Part shown: positions 14,498 through 19,770 of the stretch, piece after piece | Numbering within the stretch: the first letter of the stretch is position 1 | Layout: every line of letters begins with the position of its first letter | From: Armatimonadota bacterium | GTDB taxonomy: Bacteria; Sysuimicrobiota; Sysuimicrobiia; Sysuimicrobiales; JACQTN01 | Direction of reading: 5' to 3' | Assembly (NCBI GenBank): GCA_016210785.1 | Contig: JACQTN010000068.1 | Location: 1 to 19,770 of the forward strand | Length of the DNA stretch: 19,770 nt | The notes under the pieces: model-generated | What the model was told of the DNA's origin: nothing | The model's input: the letters and a program-made list of their open reading frames with translations, nothing else | Databases searched by the model: none | Program-made: the position numbers and the translations under genes

Positions 14498-14655
14498 GGG
14501 CAGTGCGCACCTCTCGCCAGACGATCGCCGTGTCTCTCATCCGAGCGATCGTTTGTCGATCCATCCGGATCGCTCGCGCCGGGCCCGGCGCGCACGGAGG
14601 CGGCTCGCTGGCAACGAGGGCCGCGCGCCGGGAGGGCGACTGCGTGTCACCGTAA
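14488..14655 (+). CDS. Small ORF, 55 codons, overlapping virB6 end
   Basis: The ATG at 14488 overlaps the VirB6-like stop by 10 bases and has GGAGG at 6-base spacing. The peptide begins MAVGAVRTSRQTIAV and is basic; no family is recognised. Codon third positions are less GC-rich than in the neighbouring genes, which argues against it. The rest of the 261-base gap (14498-14758) shows no other gene. Confidence 0.28.
   Translation: MAVGAVRTSRQTIAVSLIRAIVCRSIRIARAGPGAHGGGSLATRAARREGDCVSP
14542..14576. other. Mutually exclusive hairpins
   Basis: CGAGCGATC (14542-14550) pairs exactly with GATCGCTCG (14568-14576). Alternatively CGATCC (14557-14562) pairs with GGATCG (14567-14572) around a 4-base loop. 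The two cannot form together, an arrangement used by attenuators, but no U-run follows. Confidence 0.35.
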
Positions 14656-14758
14656 TCGTGGCCGCCGTCACGTGCGGCGCGCCGCAGCCGCGTGCAGCCA
14701 GAGGCTGCGCGGGAACGCGTGGTGCGCCCACGCTGGTCCTCGGAGGGAGGTGACGCTC

Positions 14759-15586
14759 ATGGCGAGATGCGCCGCGAGACGACAGCAGGACGTGGGATGG
14801 GCAGCGAGAGCGAGAGGCGCGGCGGCCGCGCGCATGCAGCGAGGATGCATGCGGGCGAGGTGCGGGCTGGCGCGCGCGCGGCCTGAGGGGTGGTGGTGTC
14901 TGGCGGTCGTCGGGGCGACGGTGTTGCTGCTGCACGCGGGGTCCCGCCCCGCACACGGACCGTCGGCGGCCAACGCGGCCGCACGACCGGCCGGGATCAC
15001 CGCCGCCACGCTGTCCATGATTGTCGACGACCACGTGGAGGTCGTGCGCCACTGGCCCGGACGCACGCGCGACGTGCGGGTCCCGCCCTTTCAGGCACAG
15101 CTCTGGCGAAGCTGCCTGCCTGGGGACGGCGGGATCGTGCTCCTGGTGACCGCGCCGCTGTCGGCACCACCGATCTGGGCGCTCGGGTCCTCCTACTACG
15201 ACCCCGACGCGGGTGCGAAGACGATCGCGCGAATCGACGCCGGCGGCGAACGACGGGCCCCCCCACCCTCCGCCTGGATCGCGCAGGCCGCGGTGGCGGA
15301 GGCGGCCGCGGCCGCGGCGCTCGCCGCCGAGGGTCGCCGTCTGGAGCGAGGCGGGGACGAAGTTCGCGCGGTGGCCCGCGCGCTGCTGCGCGCCGCGACG
15401 CCGGGGTCGCCGGTGCATGAGGCACTGAAGGCGGCCCTTCCGGAGATCCGCAGCCTGCGCACGTATCAGCGCTACGGCTACGCCGTGTTCCTCATCTTTC
15501 GCTGGCAGCAGGTGGGACCCGTGATGGGATGCCTGCCCAGCGTCGCCGCGGTGCCCGAGGGTTATGGGATCCCGTTCACACGCTGA
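14759..15586 (+). CDS. Unrecognised membrane-anchored/exported protein
   Basis: The product is 275 residues from ATG 14759 (GGAGG 8 bases upstream). An Arg/Cys/Ala-rich N-terminus precedes one hydrophobic segment (about 46-62) that could be a signal anchor or signal peptide. The rest (70-275) is extracytoplasmic by prediction: a beta-like part (80-160; VEVVRHWPGRTRDVRVPPFQAQLW, IVLLVTAPLSAPPIWALG), an Ala-rich helix (172-195), and a C-terminal part with Cys120 and Cys258 that could form a disulfide. A later start at 14849 (M31) with GAGG in front would give a more compact signal sequence. I do not recognise the family. As the last gene of the T4SS-like cluster it may be a core or surface component; it does not look like VirB8. 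Confidence 0.7.
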   Translation: MARCAARRQQDVGWAARARGAAAARMQRGCMRARCGLARARPEGWWCLAVVGATVLLLHAGSRPAHGPSAANAAARPAGITAATLSMIVDDHVEVVRHWPGRTRDVRVPPFQAQLWRSCLPGDGGIVLLVTAPLSAPPIWALGSSYYDPDAGAKTIARIDAGGERRAPPPSAWIAQAAVAEAAAAAALAAEGRRLERGGDEVRAVARALLRAATPGSPVHEALKAALPEIRSLRTYQRYGYAVFLIFRWQQVGPVMGCLPSVAAVPEGYGIPFTR

Positions 15587-15670
15587 CGTCCGGGCGGAAG
15601 GCACGAAGGCGACAGAGGAGTCCGCCTCCACGGCCGGCGCGAAAATCCGCACCCGTCGGGGCCCAGGAAA

Positions 15671-15737
15671 CCGGCGCGGGCGGCGCAGCGCGGCTTCACG
15701 TCCCTCCCCGTCACCTTCACCGCGCCGCCCGCGCCGG
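15671..15737. terminator. 16-bp perfect inverted repeat between convergent genes
   Basis: CCGGCGCGGGCGGCGC (15671-15686) matches the reverse complement at 15722-15737 exactly, with a 35-base loop. The right arm is inside the last codons of the MFS gene (stop 15717-15719). It sits between the end of the T4SS-like cluster and the convergent MFS gene, so a bidirectional terminator is plausible. On the minus strand a short TTTCCT follows; there is no true U-run. Confidence 0.45.
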
Positions 15738-17198
15738 ACGCTCGCGGCGGTGCGCGGACCACTGGCCAGCGGGCACCCACGGCGAGATGGCGGTAACGGA
15801 AACGAGGACCAGAACACCCACCAGGTAGGGGAGCGGGAAGCCGAACTTGGCGACGGCGAGATATCCGAGCAGCGGACCCGAAGCCGCGCCGATGTCAACC
15901 CACGTGGCGAAGCGGCTCATGACCCGCGACATGGAGCCCGCGCCGCCCACGTCGCCCGCGGCGGCGGCAAGTGAAACGTTGAGCGCCACACCCGCCACCC
16001 ACAGGGCGGCCACCGAGACGGCGATGAGCGGCAGGCTCCGCGCCAGAGCGAGCCCGGCGAGGGCCGCGGCGGCGGCCAGCGCCGCGACGCGCAGCACGTG
16101 ACGCCGGCCCAGGCGATCCACCTGGTGGCCGACGGACGCCCCCAGGGCCAGGCCCACGCCGTCGTTCAGCGCCAGGAGGGCACCCGTTACCGTGGCCACG
16201 CCCAGCGTCTGGCCGGCGAGGGGCACGCCCCCGCCAAAGCGATCGATCAGCAGCCGACCCAGCGTGGCGCCCACCAGGCCCTCCACCACCAGGCTCTTGA
16301 CCAGTGCAGCGTAGGCGACCGCGCCGAGGCGCGCAGGTGGGGTCTCCCCGGGCGTCCCGCCCCGGTCGCGTGGTGTCTCGCGGTGCGCGGCGGCGACAGG
16401 GCCGCCGATCCCGGCGTCTGCGCTGGCCGGTCTCTGGTCGCTGCGCCCCCCGCCCCCTTCGTTGCCGCGCCCGCCCGCGCGGCTGCCCTTTCCCGTGCCG
16501 TTGCGGCCGTGTCCGACGGTGCCGCATCTTGCCCCGCAGTCGCCGGAGTGGTCCGCATTCTCGCCGCCGTCAGGCGCGCCCTCATGGAAAAGCGCTCCCG
16601 CCTTCGCCGTCGGTGAACGGCCGGTGCGCGCGGCGCGCACCGCGGGCCACGCCACGGCGATGCCGAGGGTTGTCGCCCCGGCGAGAAACAGCGCGGCGGC
16701 GCGGTGTCCGAGGCGGTCGGCCAGGTATCCGCCGCCCAACAGACCAATCAGGGAGCCGAAGCGAACAACGCCCCACGAGAGGCCGATGAGGCGGCCGCGG
16801 GCGGGCGGCGCCGCCTCCATCGCGGCCAGGTAGACACCGAGCCGCAGAAACGACCAGCACACGCCCCAGAGCACGCGGGCCGCGAGCAACACCGCCACGC
16901 CAGTGCCGGCTCCATACGTCCCGGTGGTGACCACGGCCAGCGCCACGGCCGCGGCAAATGGCCGCGGCCGTCCCCACCGCTCGAACGCCCACCCGGCAAA
17001 GGGGTTGGTGAGGAGGCGAATCCAGCGGTTGGCGCTCAACAGCAGGCCTACCGCGGCCAGAGGCACGCCGAAAGCCACAGTGTGACTCGGCAGGACGGCG
17101 TACATGAAGGCGTCGCCCATGAGGGCCAGAGCCACCGCCACCGAAGACGCCAGGACCTCCGGGGGAACGCGCCGCGCAGAGAAAGGACGGGATGCCAC
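15717..17198 (-). CDS. MFS transporter with long hydrophilic central loop
   Basis: The product is 493 residues. Hydrophobicity fits two six-helix bundles: helices within 13-188 and 293-472. Motif-A-like loops are NPFAGWAFERWGRP (65-78, helices 2-3) and GHQVDRLGRRHVL (357-369, helices 8-9). The central cytosolic loop (about 189-292) is roughly 100 residues, Gly/Arg-rich, and contains HSGDCGARCGTVGHGRNG (217-234), where His, Asp and Cys could bind a metal; this is inference. The substrate cannot be told. The GTG at 17198 has AAAGGG 4 bases upstream; a 340-base gap separates it from tadC, so it probably has its own promoter, which I could not identify. The right arm of an inverted repeat lies at its 3' end. 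Confidence 0.88.
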   Translation of the reverse strand: MASRPFSARRVPPEVLASSVAVALALMGDAFMYAVLPSHTVAFGVPLAAVGLLLSANRWIRLLTNPFAGWAFERWGRPRPFAAAVALAVVTTGTYGAGTGVAVLLAARVLWGVCWSFLRLGVYLAAMEAAPPARGRLIGLSWGVVRFGSLIGLLGGGYLADRLGHRAAALFLAGATTLGIAVAWPAVRAARTGRSPTAKAGALFHEGAPDGGENADHSGDCGARCGTVGHGRNGTGKGSRAGGRGNEGGGGRSDQRPASADAGIGGPVAAAHRETPRDRGGTPGETPPARLGAVAYAALVKSLVVEGLVGATLGRLLIDRFGGGVPLAGQTLGVATVTGALLALNDGVGLALGASVGHQVDRLGRRHVLRVAALAAAAALAGLALARSLPLIAVSVAALWVAGVALNVSLAAAAGDVGGAGSMSRVMSRFATWVDIGAASGPLLGYLAVAKFGFPLPYLVGVLVLVSVTAISPWVPAGQWSAHRRERPARAAR

Positions 17199-17511
17199 GT
17201 CCCTTTAGTACGCTCCCGAGTGCGCGTGTCCTCCGTGCGGTGGTCAGCCGGGGACGAGAGAACGGCAGCCACCGCACGGGAAGGGCGGCAAAGGATCGCG
17301 AGGTCGGGGGGCGAGTAGACAAGGGACGGCACGCGGGCGGCATGGTGACGAGGGAGAACGGTCGCGCCGGAAAAAGGTGCCGCAGGAGTGCGGTCGCGCG
17401 GGATCTCGGAGATCTCCTGCGTGCGGTTCTCCGCGCACGTGCAGGACGATGCCGCGACGAGTACGGTAGCGCCGGCGGCATGATGGTACCGCGAGGCGAC
17501 GATCCGACGAC
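17199..17511. other. Gene-free interval with inverted repeats, upstream of the MFS gene
   Basis: No convincing gene on either strand. It contains an exact 11-bp inverted repeat, CCGTGCGGTGG (17233-17243) with CCACCGCACGG (17269-17279), and an exact 8-bp one, CGCAGGAG (17381-17388) with CTCCTGCG (17414-17421). It also holds overlapping short palindromes around 17403-17417 (GATCTC-G-GAGATC, GGAGATCTCC). The 11-bp repeat would lie in the 5' leader or promoter of the MFS gene and may be regulatory. I could not find a good -35/-10 pair. Confidence 0.4.
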
Positions 17512-17548
17512 CGCGCGCTGAGCCGATGGAGCATCGGCTCAGCGCGCG
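17512..17548 (-). terminator. 17-bp perfect hairpin at the tadC stop
   Basis: CGCGCGCTGAGCCGATG (17512-17528) pairs with its exact reverse complement (17532-17548) around a 3-base loop GAG. The tadC stop codon (17541-17539) lies inside the stem. No U-run follows on the minus strand, so it acts either as an atypical terminator or as a 3' end stabiliser for the tad transcript. It is the most stable-looking hairpin in the window. Confidence 0.6.
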
Positions 17549-18456
17549 AACCATCCCTGGCGCATCACCTGAAGCGCCACCGGCCCGAGGAGAACAATGA
17601 ACAGTGTGGGGAAGATCAGCAGGACAAGCGGCACCAGCAGCTTGATCGGGAGTTGCTGGGCCTCCTCCTCTGACTTCCGCAGTGCCAGGTTCCGCAGGAA
17701 CGCCGCCTGCTCGCGCAACATCCTGACCGCCGGCGCGCCCAGGCGGAGGGCGTCGGCGACCGCGCGCAGCGCGTGGGTGACCTCGACGACGCCCGCGTGC
17801 TCCGCGATCCGCTCCAGTGCCTCCTCCCGGCTCTGCCCCCACGCCCGATCCTCCAGATAGCGCGCAAAGAGCCGGGACAGCGGGCCGCCGTCCAGCTCCG
17901 CGCACTCGCGCAGCACCACGTCAAGTCCCTGCCCCGCCTCGAGGCCCAGCGCGATCAGGTCCACCGCGTTGGGAAACGCCCCGCGCACCGCCCGCGCCCA
18001 CGCGGCGCGCCGCCGCGCGATCCACCATCCCGGGAGCGCAACCATGATCACCACCGCGGCGGCGATGCCAGCGCGGCCCGCCCGCGAAGGAAGCAACAAA
18101 GCGGCGATTGGCATGGCCGTCGCGGCGGCTGCGGCGAGCCCCAGCCGGACCGCCAGATAGGGCGCGGGCTCCCATCTCAGACCCGCCTGAAGCAAGCCGG
18201 CGCGCACGTCGCGTACGATTCGCGCGGGAAGAGCGCGTACCAGCCGCCGGCCGATCCATCGAAGTGGCCCTGCGCCGCGGCGGCCGCCGTCGCGGGTGCG
18301 CGCCGCGGCCGCGGCTCCAGCGAAGGGAAAGGTCCGCCCGGTGCGCCGCACGGCGACGCGAAGCCGCCGCACCGCGGGCGCCTCGGGCCACCTCAGCGCC
18401 GCCAGCCAGACGGCACCGTTGATAACCGCCGCGATCAGCAACGACCACCAGGCCAT
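17539..18456 (-). CDS. tadC: TadC-like T2SSF-domain pilus platform protein
   Basis: The product is 305 residues. Membrane segments lie at about 2-20, 103-123, 128-146 and 270-294. The cytosolic T2SSF domain (about 157-283) begins FPNAVDLIALGLEAGQGLDVVLRECAEL, the standard start in TadB/TadC, and continues to the conserved SEEEAQQLPIKLLVPLVLLIFPTLFIVLLGP. TadC and TadB form the inner-membrane platform on which the TadA ATPase assembles type IVc pili. The ATG at 18456 has GGGGAG about 10 bases upstream. A 48-base gap with a small GCCGGC/GCCGGC hairpin (18480-18494) separates it from tadB, so the two are cotranscribed. A very strong hairpin covers its stop. Confidence 0.92.
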   Translation of the reverse strand: MAWWSLLIAAVINGAVWLAALRWPEAPAVRRLRVAVRRTGRTFPFAGAAAAARTRDGGRRGAGPLRWIGRRLVRALPARIVRDVRAGLLQAGLRWEPAPYLAVRLGLAAAAATAMPIAALLLPSRAGRAGIAAAVVIMVALPGWWIARRRAAWARAVRGAFPNAVDLIALGLEAGQGLDVVLRECAELDGGPLSRLFARYLEDRAWGQSREEALERIAEHAGVVEVTHALRAVADALRLGAPAVRMLREQAAFLRNLALRKSEEEAQQLPIKLLVPLVLLIFPTLFIVLLGPVALQVMRQGWFAR

Positions 18457-18504
18457 GCGCCCAGAACTCCCCCCGCCTCGCCGGCGCTGCCGGCACCCTC
18501 TCGT

Positions 18505-19686
18505 CTAACCCATGCGCCCCAGGAGGCGACGGATCACCTGGATCCCGAGCGCCTGGAGCCCCAGCCCGATGGCCAGGAGCATCCGGCCAGCCCGCTCTTC
18601 GATCATCGGCGCGAAGAACGCCGGAGAAAGCAACACCAGCCCGCCGCTCACCACCAGCGGAAGCGCGCCGACCATCCAGGCGCTCAACCGAACCTGGGCG
18701 GTGAGCGCCCGCAACTGTCGGCGAAACGCGACGTGTGCCCGCAGTGCGGCAATCTGGGCCTCCAGCGTCACGCTCACCTCTCCTCCGCCGCGCAGCGCCA
18801 TCCGCAGTGCCGCGGTGGTCAGCGCCACACCCTCCGACGGCGCCTCGCGCCGCATGGCGACCAGCGCCTCCTCCAGCGGCACGCCGAGCCGGACCTGCCG
18901 GCAGCAGTGATCAAACACCGGCCCCAGCGGCGGCGGAAAACGGACACCCACGCTGCCCAGCCCCTCCTGCACGGTGTGCCCGGCCCGCAGGTGTTGCACC
19001 AGCATCGACAGCGCTTCCGGCAATTGCTCATCGAAGCGCTCCATGCGGCGGCGGCGCCGCTCCCGCAGCCACCAGGGGATGAGCATCGTCGCCGCAACGA
19101 CGCCGGCCGCCCCTCCCTCTGGCCCGCGCAGCGCGGTGCCCGCGATGCCACCCCCGGCGATCGCACCGGCCCCGAGCAGCACCGCGGATCGCGCGTCGAG
19201 AAAGAGCCCGGCGTGCGCCAGGCGTCCCTCAATCGCGGCGGTCATCCGCTCGTACCAGAAATCGCCCTGATCGCGCCACGCCCCCGCTCGATCGCGCCAC
19301 CGGCCGGTCCAGTCGCGCCACGCTCTGGCCCGGCCCTGCCACATGGCCGCCAGACGGTACCGCCCGCCGGCGACATGCAGGAGCGAGTCTCCCGATGCGG
19401 GTCGCAGTCCGTCCGGCGCGCCCGGAGCGCCTGCCCATGCGTACCGGTCCCCATGGACGGCCGCGCGCGCATGATCTGGAAACTGGCGGTCCTGCCGGCC
19501 CGCGAGCCGCGAGCGGTGGTGCGGTCGTGTGCCGGTCCCGGCGTACTCCCGCACCCGCAGCTGTCGGCCGCGCTGCCGGGGCGGCCGGAGATGCGCCTCC
19601 AGTCGCTCGCGCCCTGTGCGCGAGACCGGCCACAGCAGCCACCCCGCCAGCACCGCGGCCGCGCCCAGCAGGACCGTCAGCATCAT
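18505..19686 (-). CDS. tadB: TadB-like T2SSF-domain pilus platform protein
   Basis: The product is 393 residues. There is one N-terminal membrane helix (1-20), then an unusually long basic, Trp-rich cytosolic stretch (21-150) with repeated WRD units (RAWRDWTGRWRDRAGAWRDQ, 121-140). Two membrane helices (about 166-206) follow, then the T2SSF domain (about 218-340: FDEQLPEALSMLVQHLRAGHTVQEGL, then RGGGEVSVTLEAQIAALRAH) and C-terminal helices. Two consecutive ATG codons (19686, 19683) are possible starts; neither has a good ribosome site of its own. Initiation probably depends on a 10-codon leader ORF whose TGA overlaps the first ATG. The tadA ATPase would be expected upstream, beyond the window. 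Confidence 0.92.
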   Translation of the reverse strand: MMLTVLLGAAAVLAGWLLWPVSRTGRERLEAHLRPPRQRGRQLRVREYAGTGTRPHHRSRLAGRQDRQFPDHARAAVHGDRYAWAGAPGAPDGLRPASGDSLLHVAGGRYRLAAMWQGRARAWRDWTGRWRDRAGAWRDQGDFWYERMTAAIEGRLAHAGLFLDARSAVLLGAGAIAGGGIAGTALRGPEGGAAGVVAATMLIPWWLRERRRRRMERFDEQLPEALSMLVQHLRAGHTVQEGLGSVGVRFPPPLGPVFDHCCRQVRLGVPLEEALVAMRREAPSEGVALTTAALRMALRGGGEVSVTLEAQIAALRAHVAFRRQLRALTAQVRLSAWMVGALPLVVSGGLVLLSPAFFAPMIEERAGRMLLAIGLGLQALGIQVIRRLLGRMG

Positions 19687-19715
19687 CCGCTACGAAGCTG
19701 TCTGGGAAATGCCAA
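19683..19715 (-). CDS. Leader ORF (10 codons) coupled to tadB
   Basis: TTG at 19715 has AAGGAG (19730-19725) 9 bases upstream and encodes MAFPRQLRSG; its TGA overlaps the tadB ATG (ATGA). The first six residues equal those of the TTG-initiated VirB2-like pilin (MAFPRQ). The ribosome site, TTG and spacing are conserved with that locus, which supports real use. It could also be the remnant of a duplicated gene start. Confidence 0.5.
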   Translation of the reverse strand: MAFPRQLRSG

Positions 19716-19750
19716 ACCAGGGAGCTCCTTGGGCAAAGTAGCGGGGCCTA
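19690..19750 (-). repeat. Leader repeat, copy B (before tadB)
   Basis: This is the second copy of the 61-base leader repeat (copy A 8920-8980). Reading leftward it begins with TAG (19750-19748), which may be the stop of an upstream gene in a frame open to the window edge. It contains the ribosome site and TTG of the leader ORF and ends just before the tadB start. Most of the 13 differences between the copies are transitions. Confidence 0.85.
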
Positions 19751-19770
19751 GACGCCGCTGCCATCCCACC

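Noticed and set aside
5049..15586. Integrative conjugative element
   Set aside because: No integrase, relaxase, coupling protein, tRNA junction or flanking direct repeat visible; composition matches the flanks.
15671..15737. Transposon or IS terminal inverted repeats
   Set aside because: Arms are only 35 bases apart with no transposase or target duplication; the position between convergent genes fits a terminator better.
14537..15898. 453-codon minus-strand frame opposite the last T4SS-cluster gene
   Set aside because: Arg/Pro-rich shadow; the plus-strand gene has a proper ribosome site and signal-like segment.
17192..17521. 109-codon plus-strand frame between the MFS gene and tadC
   Set aside because: Over 20% Arg, third-position GC lower than real neighbours, and its stop codon is simply part of the 17-bp palindrome; an AAGGA before the ATG is the only support.

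Overview
The window is very GC-rich chromosomal DNA from a bacterium I cannot name. A prkA-yhbH-spoVR operon, a bifunctional-nuclease (BFN) protein and a SpoIIIAA/Ycf45-type ATPase fit a deep-branching, probably uncultured lineage in the broad Firmicutes/Actinobacteria/Cyanobacteria side of the tree. Sysuimicrobiota (CSP1-3) or Armatimonadota-like groups are possible, but that is a low-confidence inference. No tRNA, rRNA, CRISPR array, transposase or integrase was seen.

Left part (1-4376): the 3' end of a BFN-domain gene meets, tail to tail with one base between the stop codons, the minus-strand operon prkA-yhbH-spoVR. This is a stress/sporulation-associated trio: AAA+ kinase-like protein, MIDAS-type vWA protein and SpoVR protein. 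Next comes a 672-base region without a confident gene (4377-5048). It holds two divergent sigma70/sigmaA-type promoters, a 13-bp palindrome over the rightward -35 box, a chain of hairpins and one small ORF with a strong ribosome site.

Middle part (5049-15586): a rightward cluster that I read as an undescribed-looking type IV secretion system (T4SS)-like machine. In order it encodes a tandem ribbon-helix-helix protein, an exported VirB9/CpaC-N-terminal-like protein, a SpoIIIAA/Ycf45-type ATPase, a VirB10-like protein, a VirB2/TrbC-like pilin, a VirB3/TraL-like protein, a VirB4/TraC ATPase, a VirB5/TrbJ-like exported helical protein, a VirB6/TrbL-like membrane protein and an unrecognised anchored protein. 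VirB11, VirB8, VirB7, a coupling protein and a relaxase are not visible. The SpoIIIAA-type ATPase is a candidate for the VirB11 role.

Right part (15717-19770): minus-strand genes for tadB and tadC (Tad pilus inner-membrane platform), then an MFS transporter with an unusual central loop. The strongest unexplained signal is an approximately 61-base sequence present twice, ungapped, about 79% identical by hand alignment. One copy lies between the virB10-like stop and the pilin start, the other immediately before tadB. Each runs from a TAG to next to the following start, and each carries a ribosome site plus a TTG-initiated leader beginning MAFPRQ. This links the T4SS-like and Tad loci at the level of translation initiation.
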